DNA of 64,000 bases, taken from Heterocephalus glaber (Eukaryota > Chordata > Mammalia > Rodentia > Bathyergidae). Positions 33,920 to 46,407 of the stretch are shown in pieces. Location: assembly GCF_000247695.1 (NCBI RefSeq), contig NW_004624880.1, positions 1,988,308 through 2,052,307 on the forward strand, given 5' to 3'. How positions within the stretch are numbered: position 1 is the first letter of the stretch; each line of letters starts with the position of its first letter. The notes beneath the pieces were generated by a model, which was given only the letters and a program-made list of their open reading frames with translations, searched no databases and was not told the origin of the DNA. The position numbers were made by a program, and so were the translations under genes.

Positions 33920-35765
33920 AAAGAAATACAATGATGGACATGAGATGGTATGGCAGATATTCTAAAAAGTGATGTGAGGCAGATGATCTTAGATTATTAC
34001 AGAGGTACAAACTAGGGAGGCAGGGATTTGGCCCTTTCAGCTGCAAGACACTCCTGGATGCTGAATGAAATACATCCCAACACCTTTTATCTCAATTCAT
34101 TCCCCTGTGACACCACAGCCCACCTGGAGACTTGAGACAGTTGCACTGATGAAAGAGCAGAAATAGATCTCTACCTGCCTCTGGATTAATGTCAAGGAAT
34201 GGTAAACTAGTCAGCTGGAAAATTGTAGATAAAAGCAGAGACTCACTCTTAAACTAAAAATAACAACCTAAAAAGAAAAACAGAAAAACAGTTCTCAGAG
34301 GACCCACTCCCATAATGTTTATCTAGATTCCCTCTCCTAAATCTCTGCTTAAAGGAATCACTTCCTCCTCTGGCAATTTTTTCTTTCCTTTGCAACTCAA
34401 CCTTGACTGACCAAGTCATTTCCAACCAAATACTCAACACCCATGCCATCCTCTGCCTTTACATTTTCCCTTGACCTAACACCCATCCTGCCCACTGAAA
34501 GACCATGACCTTTCAGACCATGAGTCATGTTTCCCACTCTGATGTTCACTATTCGTTAATTGCCATCTCCTCAGAACTCCTGTGGTCACAGAAGTAGTGC
34601 CAATTTTGTGCTGTCTTATAGGGTTTGTTAATTCTTTTACATGCCTTAGAACTATCGTGGATGCTCCTGAGTATAGGGAGTAGGAATCCTAAATTAATCC
34701 CACACTGTACCTTCCACAGAATTCTTGTACAATGCTGGAACATAATATGTGGTCAAGTTGCACATTCAAAGGTTGGTACGGGAACTAGCAATCAATGGAA
34801 TTGCATGTATGCCCCTGCACCTTGTCACAGAGCTCAGCATCAGTTCCTTGGACACAAAAATCATCAGATCTGTGCTAGAGTTTTGCACATTCATGGCCCC
34901 AGAAAGGTCAGAACCTCACAGGAAGCCAATGTGAAATGCACAAAAAGCTGATTCCAGTACTAAAAACCACAGTGGCTTTTAAAGACCACAGAGAAAATGA
35001 AAGATTTACACAAATATTTTCCCTAGGGAGGCCTCTGTCTATAGAATGTTTCCAAGCTGCAAATGCAGCAAAAAAAGATGAGGGTAGAGAAAGAGCTCAG
35101 CTAGGCAGAATAGAGCTTCACTTTAACTGAGAATGATGGCCCCATCTGAAGATTTCTGTACTTCTTTAATGTGTTCTGAAAACCTTGACTCATTTTCCCC
35201 AATCTGAACCAAAGTAGTTTAAATACAGATGACTGGTGAACATAAAAGAAAAGAGGAGGTAAGGAAAGGAAGAAGTGAGGGAGGAAAAAAGAAAAAGAAA
35301 GAAATGCTATTTTTTAAAATCCCCACATATGTTTTCTCTTTGGGTTTCAGAGGTCAAAATTAGCAAAGTGACTGGCAATTCCCTCATTCCTAAGGAGCCT
35401 TGGGTTCACGTCCTCTGGTACTTTCCTCTCAGCAAGGTTTTATGGAGAAGGGAGGCCTAATGGGAAACAGAAGCCTTTTCTCTTTTTCTGTCATGTTGAG
35501 CAGAGAGTGCTGCAAAGGAAATGCTTCCCAGCAGGAGAGTTTCTACCCTTTAACGAACACGAGCTTCCTGAGCACAAGGACCAGCTAGCTGTTCCATTTC
35601 CTGAAGGACTGTGCCCCTCTGGCATAGGGCCGCACAGCACTACCAGGAGTAGTATGGTCACTAAAGGACCAGACCTGCAAAGGTGACTATGCTGAATAGG
35701 CAAAGTGGGAGAATAAAACCCATAGATATAATCAAGTTTGTAGTTGTTCTCAAAAACGAAGAAGA
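33920..35765. other. Intron sequence without recognised elements
   Basis: 1.8 kb with no confident repeat. Frames at 34625-34951 and 35275-35588 have no domain. Confidence 0.45.
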
Positions 35766-35767
35766 TG

Positions 35768-35862
35768 GGGCCGGGGATTTATCTCAGTGGTTCCACCGCC
35801 TGCCTCACAAGTGCAAGGACCCAAGTTCTATCCCCGGTACCAAGAATAAAAAAAAAAAAGAA
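35768..35862 (+). mobile_element. tRNA-derived ID-like SINE
   Basis: GAAGAAGATG-type duplication on both sides; box B has one change (TTCTATCC). Confidence 0.88.
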
Positions 35863-36091
35863 AGAAAGAAGATGAAATGTCTGCAGTATATAAGATAATA
35901 CTTGCCCCTTCAAAATCACTTATTGGTATTATAGGTATCTTGGTAGATTGAACACAAGTGTTTTTGTTTCTACCCCAACACCTGTTAAGATGAAAGTAAA
36001 GGAGTAAAATGGATATAAATACAGAAGACAGTATAATGGAAGAGAAAATAAAAGTGAAAGAGAAAAAATGTCAACAGATGTTTGGCTGATG

Positions 36092-36236
36092 AAGCTGGGC
36101 ATGGTGGTGCACACCTGTAATCCCAGCACTCTGGAGGCTGAGGCAGGAGCATCACTGGGTCCAAGGCCAGCATGAACTATACAGTGAGTTCAAGCCCAGC
36201 CTGAACTACATAGCAAGACTCTGTCTCAAAAAAACC
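36092..36236 (+). mobile_element. B1-like SINE with internal duplication
   Basis: Near-perfect copy. Duplication ATGTTTGGCTGATGA / ATGTTTGACTGATGA. Confidence 0.92.
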
Positions 36237-36239
36237 AAA

Positions 36240-37055
36240 ACAAATGTTTGACTGATGAGAGTAGGTGGAGGAGAGGTAACTAATTTTCCAAAACACAGCA
36301 GTTGAAACCTCAGTGCTTATGGTGAACATGCCAATTTACTAAAGAGTTTGAGGACTAGAAGCCACATAGGTACAGCAAAAGGTTAAGCTAAATCATGGAG
36401 CTTAAAGCTGGAGGACTGAGTGAAAAATCTGTTGCTTTTTTTTTGGAGATGAAACAATTTTAATGTCCATTATTATGTTCTACAAAGAAAAATCTGTTTT
36501 TACAAAAGAGAAGTTAGGTACCTAAGTTTCTTCTTCTGTGCCTTCCACAGAGAAATCCTGACTCCTCTGTCTACCCAGAAGAAGGAAACTTTGGGAAACT
36601 AGACTCAGTAGACAGCCAGTTTGTAAACACAGTCAGTGTCTGAAGGCCTTTTCACAGGCGCTGTTCTACTTGTGTCGTGAATGGGACTCCCTTGACCTCT
36701 GAGCCCCCCCAGCTCAGATAGTGTTGGCGGCCATTACCCACCTCCCAGTGACAGACTGGGAACTTAAGAATTCTCTGTAGAAAAAGCCAACAGACCTTGA
36801 CAGTGACATTTAGAAACCGCACAATGAAAAGATCTACAGAGAAGCCTGCTGTTTTCATTTAGAGCACTTTCAAACAGCTTTTTAGCACCTCTTACTTAAC
36901 ATGAGACATTTGGATAAATTAAGAGAGAAACAAATAGACATGCAAGGAATCCTATGGTTAATATTCTGAAAGACGTAATGGAGAATATATCCTTAAAGAA
37001 TAGGATGTTATATAAGAGGAATAGATAATAGCAACAACAATAATAGCAATATTTA
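36240..37055. other. Intron sequence without recognised elements
   Basis: No repeat or gene recognised. Confidence 0.4.
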
Positions 37056-37059
37056 TTAA

Positions 37060-37290
37060 ACATGTATCATGTATCAGACATGTGTTAAAACTAACTTAAT
37101 TCTTACACCTTAATCCTTCTTTAGTGTCCATGGGTTGGATACAATTATCTTCCCCATTTTATAGATGAGAAAACCAAGATACAGAAAGGATAAAGAATTT
37201 GCCAGAGGTTATACAAGTAGAAAGGAATGTATATGGTATTAGAATTGCTGATTTCAACAACTACCTTATATTGCCTCCCAAGAGATCCCT
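37060..37290 (-). mobile_element. MIR
   Basis: ATCTTCCCCATTTTATAGATG, AGAAAACCAAGATACAGAAAG and GCCAGAGGTTATACAAGTAG. Confidence 0.85.
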
Positions 37291-37619
37291 TAAGAAAATA
37301 CTTGGTACAACTCAATCCAATAACATGAAAGAAAAGATGAGAAAATTAAAGGATCAACCCAGGAGTTCCAACATCTGAAAGATAGGTGTACAGAGAAGAG
37401 AAAATGGGAGGAATTATTTTTAAATAGTACAATAACATTTCCTGACAAATAAAATGAATGTTGAGATTGAATGGCTTCAAAGTAAATGATTTTTTTAAAA
37501 GACCTACACCAAAACCCATCATAGTAAAATTTTACAACTCCAGAGATGAATACTCTAAAAATTTCCAGAGGAAAAGGCAGATGTCAATTATAAAAGATTG
37601 GAATTAAAAATGGCATCAG

Positions 37620-37885
37620 ACTTCTCACTGGGAACTCTGGGATCTAGAAGCCAATGGAGTCCTCCTGGAAGTCCTCTTTCCTAACTGTCTTCATTTGCAC
37701 TGTCATGGCTGCCTTGATGTCCTGAATCAATTCAAAACATTTACCTTTCATGTCATAATGACTTTGGGAAGAGCCAGAAGTTGCACAGTGCCAGATCTAG
37801 TGAGTAAGATGGGTGAGGAACAGTAATGTTTTTATAAGCCTGCCTTTCCAGTGGATGGCACTCAGCAACAATATTTACCATATTT
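37620..37885 (-). pseudogene. Mariner transposase fragment, minus strand
   Basis: The minus-strand translation reads PHPSYSLDLALCNFWLFPKS, close to the mariner catalytic motif PHPPYSPDLAPCDFFLFPK, where the final D of the D,D34D triad is expected. Here it is N (CNFW), so catalysis would be lost. It continues with a YDMKGKCFELIQDIKAAM stretch as in mariner C-terminal regions and ends at a stop near 37643. It is a broken remnant of an old Tc1/mariner element, cut off by a SINE at 37896. Confidence 0.75.
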
Positions 37886-37895
37886 TTTAAAATTA

Positions 37896-37997
37896 GTTTG
37901 TTTTTTGTCACCCTGCCCACCCCGGTACTGGGAATTGAACTCAGGACCATGTGTTTGCCAGGCAGGCAAGGTGCCACTGAGCTAAATCCCAGGCCCT
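37896..37997 (-). mobile_element. tRNA-derived ID-like SINE
   Basis: TT(T/C)ACCATATTTT occurs on both sides, so it sits at the junction of the two mariner pieces. Confidence 0.9.
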
Positions 37998-38021
37998 CTA
38001 TTCACCATATTTTGATCACAA

Positions 38022-38114
38022 CTTGTAAAGACACTGAGGAAAGAAAACTTCCAAAATGCCTTCAGAAAGTGGCCAGAATGATGGAATAAGTGTATTCAAA
38101 GAAGGGGGAGTTTT
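38022..38114 (+). pseudogene. Mariner transposase C-terminal fragment, plus strand
   Basis: In the frame starting at 38022 the + strand reads LVKTLRKENFQNAFRKWPE, a stop (TGA for the expected Trp), then WNKCIQ. This is the typical mariner C-terminus. It lies in the opposite orientation to the fragment at 37620-37885, and the TVRKEDFQE of that piece is the counterpart of TLRKENFQN here. Confidence 0.7.
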
Positions 38115-38199
38115 TTGTTTTTGTTTTTGAGAAGAATTAATATCAATGTGTCTTTTATTATAATAAATTTTTAAAAGTTAACCATTCACCATATATTTT

Positions 38200-38287
38200 G
38201 GGGTTTGTTTGTTTTTTACTGGAAATCGAACTCAGGACCTTGCACTTGCCAGATAGGCACAGCACCGCTGAGCTACATCCTTGGCCC
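38200..38287 (-). mobile_element. tRNA-derived ID-like SINE
   Basis: Exact duplication CACCATATATTTT at 38187-38199 and 38288-38300. Confidence 0.92.
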
Positions 38288-38309
38288 CACCATATATTTT
38301 GATCACCTC

Positions 38310-40590
38310 TATATATCTTTTTGTTCTGTTTGAATTTTTACCATCCGCTTACCTTACATTATTCAAAAAAAGTAAGCCTATTTAAGAGATTCCAATAATT
38401 AACTAGATTGAGAAACCACTTATCTTAGGTAATAAGTTTCTTGTTCCTCAGTACCTTTTCACCATAATCATGAAGTACATCTGGTCGATAGGAAGGGATG
38501 TCGGCCAGAGTCTGCTGCTCTGATGAAAATGCAAAGATCATCAGGAAGTCAATTGCCTGACAAGACAAACCCAAGACTCATAGTTAGATCATTTGAATAA
38601 ACATATGGTTGAATGGATGAACAAATGAGCATGAAGCAACCATTTGAGTCACTTGGGTGTGGGTAAATGACAGGAAGAAAGTAAAGTCAGGGGAAATTGC
38701 TTGGCATTACAAATCCTTCCTTGCTGAGACGTGACATTTTCTGTGAGGACATATACTGGGTGTAGGAAGCCAAATTGCAATGCTAGATTTAGGCTTGCCA
38801 CCTTAAGAGAAGCTAATGTCTGATTTAGCCCATTATCTGCACAACATCATTAAGTAGCATACAGATCAAGGTCTAGATTTTAATTGCCATTATCTTTCTC
38901 TGGAAGAAAAGGAGCTCTGAGAGTATCCTTGTGAACAGTGAGCTAGGTCTGATTATAGTCTGCTCACACACTGGACATAAGAAGCATATTAGGCCTGGAG
39001 AGTATTGTCCTATGTTCAATATGCAACACTGAAAAAAAGTCTTTAAGAACTTATCTAATACACTAGTTATTTTCAAGATATTTCAAAAGAGTCTGTTCAA
39101 TGATATTATCCATCTAGTCAACTTTTCATGAATACATTAGTAAGAATATATTCTAAACATTTCTCCCAAATGATCATAGATAATAGCTTTAGCCTCTTGG
39201 AGAAATACTACCACATTCTTTAATATTGGATACAAATGCCATACAGGGAATTAACGTCTTTCATATTCTACCTGCTGGAATCTTTGACAATAATTTTGAT
39301 TTTTTTCTCTTGAGATCAAGATGGCACAGCCTTTGTAAAAATGTCCCCATGATGTATCTTCATGTATTACAAGAGTGACATAAACAGCATTATAATTTAT
39401 ATCTTTTTTTGAGCGTAGGTCTCAGCTGTATCAATTATTAGCTAGCTCTAAGATCTTAGAAAACTACTTAGCTTCTCTGAATTTTAGGTTTTACTCTCTC
39501 AAATGAGTCAAAAACCTGCTTCATAGGGTTGTTCTGATTAAATGAAATTATATATGTGTGTTTATCTCTTTAAAGTCATAAAATGGATTCATAAACCCAA
39601 CTAGGTCCTAAAACAACAATAACAAAATCAGCAACAGTACCCATCCTCTCCAGAGTAGTGTTATTTGTGCTGTTAGTTATACAACTAGAAAGGAATGTAT
39701 TGAATTTGAAGTGTCATTTTTATCATCTGGGTGATTTCCCTGTAAATAGAAAATATAGTTCCCTTGATTCCTTGTTTCATGCCTCTTCTGTCCCTCCCTA
39801 AAAAGAGTGACTGAAAAGAGAGATGAGATTAAATTTAAAGAGATTTTAAGAGATTAAACTAAATCTCTTTATTATTAGGTTTTATATAAAGGTAGAGAAG
39901 GAAAGATAAATACAAAGATTAAATTGAGGCTTTCATGTATCAGTGGATTTCAAGTATCAACATAATCTCAATTCTTCACTGTATGGATCCCTAATGATAG
40001 ACTATTGCTTTCTCAGTTATAGTAAGTCTATTTTTAATTTTCATCTTCTGTTAAATCTCTGCTGAAGGTAATAAAAGATTTAGATTTAGAAAGCGCCTAC
40101 CATTTGGAATGAGACAAAGGCTATAAATAGATATGTCAATGAAATAGGCTACTTCTGAGTCTCAGAATCAAAGACACATATTCTGTCTGATTTGTGTACT
40201 GGCACCAGCATGTGTGCAAGGGTCTCTGGGCAGGACTATATAAGTGCATGTTCCCATATATGTGCATACATGAATACATGCATGGAACATGTATGAGCAT
40301 ATTATTGAGGACACAATTCCAAGGGCTGCTGTATTTCTGACATGCCTGGTCTTTGTGAACCAGGTCAGTCTTCTTTTTCTGACAATTATTACTGAAGAAA
40401 TCAAAATAAAACTTTATTCTCAGACAGTCAACCTCTATCCTACTGGCATGCTGAGTATTTGATTCTATTGTCCTTATTCTTTCCACCACCAGACTGAGAA
40501 CTTGTCAGAACAAGGGGTCCACAGTGATGTTCCAATCTGCCGGCACTGAGGTCAGCTTGGCAACTGGCTGCCAATCACAGTCTGTGGAAT
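38310..40590. other. Intron sequence, mostly unassigned
   Basis: Contains a sense MIR at about 39430-39560 (GATCTTAGAAAACTACTTAGC, CTTCATAGGGTTGTTCTGAT). The remainder is AT-rich with nothing recognised. Confidence 0.45.
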
Positions 40591-40594
40591 GCTG

Positions 40595-40910
40595 TCACCT
40601 CTCATTTAGAGCTGCCAAAATTTCAACGTATTCTTTAAGGTCCAGAGTAAATGCTTCCTTTTCTGTGAATTCATCCTATCATCTTTGTAATTTTCCTCTT
40701 CTGATATCCTACAGCACTTTCACACAATATTCATATTTATCATGCACTGCTTTGCATTGGGATTGGTAAATACCTGTTTTGTTTCATGAGACTAACATCT
40801 CTTCATAGACAAAAGGCAGTGTCATTCACCTTTATAAGCCCAGCAGCACTAATATGGTAACCCGAGTGTTGCTCATATTTGTTGAACAAATGTGGACTCC
40901 TGGTTACTCC
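40595..40910 (+). mobile_element. L2 fragment
   Basis: TCCAGAGTAAATGCTTCC, TTTTCTGTGAATTCATCC and CAGCAGCACTAATATGG ... TTTGTTGAACAAATG. Confidence 0.55.
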
Positions 40911-40914
40911 CCTC

Positions 40915-41870
40915 TGGATGCAACCATATTGCTGATGTTCTTGTTAGTTTGTGGCACCTAGAAACAGAAGCATTGGGAATAAAGTGTTAGTTTAAGGAAA
41001 TGTTAAAAAAAGAAATTAGTATCCCTGAACATTTCATGATATATAATAATAGTACATTGTATACTAACAGAATTGATATGATTTTTGGAATGGTTTTGCT
41101 GTGACTTGAGATTCTCAGTGATAATCAGAGAATGTGAACAATCTGATAAACAGATGAGTTTCAATAAGAGACTGAGCTGAGGCTAAGACAGTGTCCTAGA
41201 TTAAGTTCTGTGGTGCAGCCCTAGCTCGAGATGCCAGATTATGTACAGCCAGAGCACCCCAGGGTTTTGTAATTCAAGATAAAACACTGGCCTAGGACAC
41301 ATACTAAACTTCAAGACCAAAAGGACTTTGAGAGTTCTTTTACTTATTCCTTAGCCTTTCCTAACCACCTGAGACAGTTTTTGTCCCTTTCCTACAGCCC
41401 TTATTATGTAGCTACCTAGAGTCAATACTTCACACCATCAAAGCAATTTATTTTTTCATTAATAAATTCTACAAATACAATAAGCTTTTGGTCTTAGACA
41501 AAGAAAAAAATCTGTTTCAATTGAAAAAAGATAAAACAGTGACCTTAAATTGTTGAAAATTATTCAAATAGTGTATGTTTCTATTTCCTGGACATATTTC
41601 TCTCAAATACCTTGATATTTTCTAAGATTGCCATTTTTTCAATGGGTCTTTGAAAAATAATTGTATAAAGTTAGAATTTAGCACATACGCCAAATGGCAA
41701 CAATATTATCAAGCCTAAACTCAAAATAGTCTATAATTCTTTGTCAGTTATAATCCTCAGCATGAAATACATGAGCATTTGCTATTCTTCCCTAAGGAGA
41801 TTCTGCCCCCTTGTGGCTTAAAATATCTATAGATAGGAAAGAAATGTTATGGTTGCATGGCCCACCCAGT
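40915..41870. other. Intron sequence without recognised elements
   Basis: AT-rich; no repeat signature confidently seen. Confidence 0.4.
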
Positions 41871-41880
41871 TCCTTTCAGT

Positions 41881-41960
41881 TTTTTGTTTGTCACCAGGAT
41901 CGAACTCGGAAACTTGTGCTTGCAAAGCAGGTGGCAGAACCACTGAGCTAAATCCCCGGC
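41881..41960 (-). mobile_element. tRNA-derived ID-like SINE
   Basis: Exact duplication TCCTTTCAGT at 41871-41880 and 41961-41970. Confidence 0.92.
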
Positions 41961-42308
41961 TCCTTTCAGTTCTTTCAGAGAATCTTCCAACCATAACATT
42001 AGACTCTTTGTTTAAATTGTGTTAAGATCTCATTGTTGATGACAAAATACACTTACGTATGTTAATATACATGTGTATTTCATATTTTGCATTACATTCA
42101 ACTAGTGGAGTGCCTGGAATATACTAAGAACTCAATAAATAAATATTTCATAGTAAGAATATCGAGTTCAACATCCATATATAAGGATTCCTTTCACACC
42201 CCTGAAATAACCCTGAATTAATGACTCCAATAATGGAAAATTCACTAAATAATACAGCTCATTCTCTTGTCAGACAGGACTGTTACAAAGTTCATCAACA
42301 TATTAAGC

Positions 42309-42378
42309 CCAAGCTGGAGATGTATCTCAGTAGTAGAGCCCTTGCCCAGCAGGTTCAATCCTAGAAACTGGGGAGAAA
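42309..42378 (+). mobile_element. Degraded ID-like SINE
   Basis: GGAGATGTATCTCAGTAG ... CAGGTTCAATCCTAG. Confidence 0.65.
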
Positions 42379-42447
42379 AAGCACCCAAATAGCTTAAGTC
42401 TTTGTAAGAGAATCACATAAATGCAGAATTAGAAAAAAGTATTAGAA

Positions 42448-42573
42448 AGCCGGGCATGGTAGCACTCAGGAGGCTGAGGCAGGAGGATCACCATGAATTT
42501 GAGCCCTGCTTGGGCTACATATGAGTCCAAGACCAGACCTACATAGCAAGACCCTGTCTCAAAAAAAAAAAAA
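42448..42573 (+). mobile_element. B1-like SINE with internal duplication
   Basis: A(A)AAGTATTAGA on both sides; lacks a few bases after GGTAGCAC. Confidence 0.88.
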
Positions 42574-43064
42574 GTATTAGAGATCTCCCAGCCTATCATT
42601 TTATGGTCAAATCTATTATGCCATTTCGATCTAATTCTGCCCTCTGGAACAGCATTCAATAAGCTTATCGCTTGTTTTGTAGCCTTTTAAACGTTGGGAA
42701 GCAACTAACACACTGCCCTTTAGTCTTCCATCCTTCTAACTTATTCACTTATAATTGTGTCAACTATTTTTTATATGATGTGTTTTTCAAACCTCTAAAC
42801 GCCAACTATTTATCAATGTCTCTCAGTTTTAGCATGCAGAACTAAACACAGATGCTCTGGATATGCTAGCTTGGCTTGGATAGAGTATAATGGAGCTGTT
42901 ACTCTCCATATTTATAACATCTGACTTCGATGGATGCAGCTCCAGACTCAGCTCTTTCAGTAGCCACATCAACTGTAGTGTTCAGTAAGATTCTGGTGGT
43001 CTCCCAGTTCCTCCAGGTTGTTTTGGCCTAGTGTCTAGTAGTACTTTTCTGGAGGTGTTTTGCT

Positions 43065-43143
43065 TTTGTTTTTGGGTGCTGGGGATCCAACCCAGGTCCT
43101 TGTGCATGCTAAGTAAGAGCTTAGCCATTAAGCCTTAGCCCTG
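43065..43143 (-). mobile_element. Older ID-like SINE
   Basis: GGGGATCCAACCCAGGTCC ... AGCCTTAGCCCTGG. Confidence 0.65.
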
Positions 43144-43432
43144 GGTCTAGCTGTAACTTGTAACATTTGTCTCTATTACATTTCTTCCTACATTTGGCTC
43201 AGGATCCTAGCTAGCAAGATAATCAAATGTGTCCAAACAGATTAGCTCTACTACCTAGCTTTGTACATCTACATTTGATAAAAACGATCTCTGTTTCCAA
43301 CTTACCAATTTCAAGGTAAAGACAATGACATTTGGTCTGATTGGGAAAGAACACAGAATAAAAACTGAAGATAGGCTGTGTCTTCAGTGCCTCCCATGAG
43401 CTGTGTGGCCTCAGTGTTCTCTTCTTTAAAAC

Positions 43433-43502
43433 TGAGCTGAGCACACAAGCAAAAGGCCCTGAGTTTGATTCCTGGTACCTGAAAAAAAAACAAAAAACAA
43501 AC
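43433..43502 (+). mobile_element. ID-like SINE, 5'-truncated
   Basis: GGCCCTGAGTTTGATTCCTGG plus an A-rich tail. Confidence 0.65.
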
Positions 43503-43503
43503 A

Positions 43504-43818
43504 GCTGAGCAGGGCATGTGCTCCATGCTCACAACTCCAGCCACTCTGGAGGCTGAAGTAGGAAGAGCTCAACTTTGAGGCCAGCCTGGGTAACTTAAAA
43601 AGACTCTGTCTTAAAATTTTAAAAATTAATTTGTTTTATTATTATTATTATTTTTTGGTACCGGATATCGAACTCGGGTCCTTGCGTTTGTGAGGCAAGC
43701 AGTGGAACCACTGAGCTAAATCCCTGGGCCCCCAAAAAATAAATTTAAAAGGCTAGGGATATAGCTCAGTGGTAAAGTGCCCCTGGGTTCAATCCCTAAT
43801 CCTGAATAAAAAAGAGAA
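43504..43818 (+). mobile_element. B1+ID composite SINE split by a younger SINE
   Basis: B1 part 43504-43622 and ID part 43752-43818, separated by an antisense ID-like SINE at 43636-43730 with AAAAATTAATTT / AAAAATAAATTT duplications. Confidence 0.8.
43636..43730 (-). mobile_element. tRNA-derived ID-like SINE
   Basis: Inserted in the A-rich linker of the composite; has an (ATT)n tail. Confidence 0.9.
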
Positions 43819-44130
43819 ATACAGAACTGATAATATTAGCTTACTGTGTAGTCATGGGTCTCACAAAAGAAAATGCATTTGAATGAGTTAACTGTTAATT
43901 GTTAAATTAATGTGAAGTATTATTAACCATCAGCTTCTGAAGAGTTAGAAGGAAGAAGGGACTGTTACCATCATTATATTTCCTGTATCATCCATACTTG
44001 GAAGAGCTCAGTTTAATGTTTCAGTGTGGATAAACACATACAATTCACATATTGAAACAGTTTGTTGCACAGGGAAAAGGAAGTGAGTAGACCACTTTTA
44101 ATCAGTCTGTGTTTAATCTGAAAAATTATG

Positions 44131-44262
44131 GCTGGAGTTTGAACCCAGCCTGAGCAACTTAGCAATTTGGTGAGACCTTGTCTGAAAATAAAAAAGAGCC
44201 AGAGAAATAACTTACTATGGAGGCCCTGGGTTAAACCCCCAGTACCAAGGCAGGGGGTGGAG
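44131..44262 (+). mobile_element. B1+ID composite SINE, partial
   Basis: TTTGAACCCAGCCTGAGCAAC ... CCCTGGGTTAAACCCCCAGTACC. Confidence 0.7.
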
Positions 44263-44264
44263 GT

Positions 44265-45195
44265 TCTATCAGGCATTTAGCAGCTCATAGAAGATATGGG
44301 TTTTCTCTTCTGAAGACCCTCATAGGGTTGCTGGCTGGAGATACTCTGGGGTTGGGCTGAATGGGGGGGCTAGGAAAGCAAATTGTACCATATAGAACTG
44401 GAATTGCGCTGGTTCAGTGAGGGAGCTTGAAGGAGCCTGACAGGAGGGTGCAGGTTGTCCCATTTGCTCGGAGTGCTCCCTTCACCTTTAATGCTATCTT
44501 TCTGCAAAAACATATCTATCTTCACAGAACTACTGCCATCCCACTTACTCATTGGTGTCTTCTTTAGTTGCTCTTGTCAGAATTGATCTTCCACATAGTA
44601 CTACTAATTTTTTTAGATACGCTGATGATGATGTGCTTGTGGAGATGTCTTTAGTTTCAGGAGATGCTCGATAAAACATTTATAAGCACAGTGTCATGCC
44701 ATCAACAATTTACTTTCAACTGATAGACCAAAAAGCCTATCTATAAAGAAAGAGATAAAGCAAACGTGGCCAAATACTAATAGCTGTCAAGCAAAATGAC
44801 TTCCAAATATCTCACAGTAGTCATTTGCCTCCTTGATGTGTTTTCTGGTTTTCCTTGTCTTTGAAAACACAGAATGTTCAATTATTAATAAATTGCCATT
44901 TGTGGAGCATGTACTCTGTTTCATGTGCCCTGCTAGTTACTTAACGTACAATGTATGTAATCTATATGACAATTTTTCAAAGAAAATGTTTACTTTCATT
45001 TTACAGAGAAGAATAAAGCTCACAGTGGTCAGTGAATGAACTGGTATTGCAGCTACTACATAAATCCATGTCTATCTGACTCCAAATCTCATTCTCTTTT
45101 TGTATGTCACACTGTCTCCTGAATTGCATACAGGCTGCCAGAAACAGTCTGAAAGTTTCATGCATGCATATGTGTGCGCAAGAACCTCTATAAAA
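44265..45195. other. Intron sequence, mostly unassigned
   Basis: An antisense MIR may lie near 44890-45100 (TTCATTTTACAGAGAAGAAT, TCTGACTCCAAATCTCATTC). Confidence 0.4.
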
Positions 45196-45199
45196 TTAT

Positions 45200-45412
45200 A
45201 TATATACCATGCTTCCCCAAAAGTAAGAACTAGCTGAAAAATAATCAGCCTAACCTTGCCTTGCCTGTTTTAGAGTAGGTGCTGAGCAAGAGAATAACGG
45301 TGGCAGGAAAGGCAAAGATAGGCTGATGGGCTGCCATTTTTGATCTCTAGTTTTCAAGGCTGATTATTTTCTGACTAGGTCTCATTTTGGGGGAAAGAGG
45401 ATTTTATATATA
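45200..45412. mobile_element. Palindromic MITE with about 50-bp terminal inverted repeats
   Basis: The left arm, 45201-45250 (CCATGCTTCCCCAAAAGTAA, ending GAAAAATAATCAGCC), is the inverse of the right arm, 45358-45410 (GGCTGATTATTTTCTGAC to the mirrored CCCCCAAAAT). Pairing extends inward between 45247-45268 and 45302-45325. TA-rich flanks fit a TA-targeting Tc1/mariner-type element. It encodes no protein. Confidence 0.75.
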
Positions 45413-45907
45413 AAATAAAGTTTGTTAATCTAAAAATGAGAGAAATTAATTATAAAATTTCCAAAGAGCTGGTTGAGGTTCCTGCCTTGGTGAAGTCATT
45501 TATATTCACTGAGAGGCCCCTCCCAGCACTGCTGTGTTTAATTCTGGATATCATATAAATAGAACTTGGCACTCTGTCAAAGCACAACACCCACTGCTAT
45601 GTTCCTGTCCTTCTGGGACATCAACTGAATCCGATCCTTTGATTCCCTCTAGTGGCCTAACTCAGGAAGTTTCACAATGGATTCTTCAGATTTACTCAGT
45701 GTATAGTGAGTGTCTACTGTGTGTGCTAAATTGGTGCTGGCTTCTCTAGCACTGCCTAGGGGGTCGGGCAGTGATTTCCTTGAGCAGTGTGTGCCCAGTG
45801 AGGGTAGAAGCCAGAGTTCCTTACAAGCTTAGTTCAGTTCAGTGAAAACTGGCAAATTTCTGAGCCACTCTATAGCTGTTTTATGGGAATTGAAAAAGGA
45901 TGGGTTA

Positions 45908-45992
45908 GGGCCAGGGATGTAGCTCAGTGGTGCCATGCCTGCCTGGCAAGTGCAAGGTCCTGAGTTCGATCCCCTGGTACCAGGGGTGGGGG
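45908..45992 (+). mobile_element. tRNA-derived ID-like SINE with G-rich tail
   Basis: GGATGGGTTA / GGGTGGGTTA at the ends; the tail is GGGGTGGGGG instead of poly(A). Confidence 0.85.
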
Positions 45993-46261
45993 AAAGGGTG
46001 GGTTATTATATGGATTATTTCTGTTCCAAATGAGTTATTAGGACCTTTGGGCTGGTTCTTTTACCCCTATGCCCTTAGTTTGCTTGTTAGGAAAACAGCT
46101 GCCAACTGCATGGGCTAGATTTAAATTAATTAAACAAATATTTATTGAATATCTATAGTATATTTAAACCCACAAGATAAAAAAATGAAAATATGAGATG
46201 TTAATAGGAAATTGTTGTGGAACATGAAGTAAAAAATTTTTAAATATTATTTGAAGGGATT

Positions 46262-46407
46262 GGGGGAGGTGAGACAGGGTCTCACTATATAGTCCAAGTT
46301 GACCTTGAACTCACTATGTAGCCCAGGTTGGCCTCAAACTTGTGGAAATCCTCCTGCCTCAGCCTCCCAAGTGCTGAGATTATAGGTATATGCCATCATA
46401 CACAACT
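46262..46407 (-). mobile_element. B1-like SINE with internal duplication
   Basis: GAGACAGGGTCTCACTATATAG ... TGCCATCATACACAACT. Confidence 0.9.
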
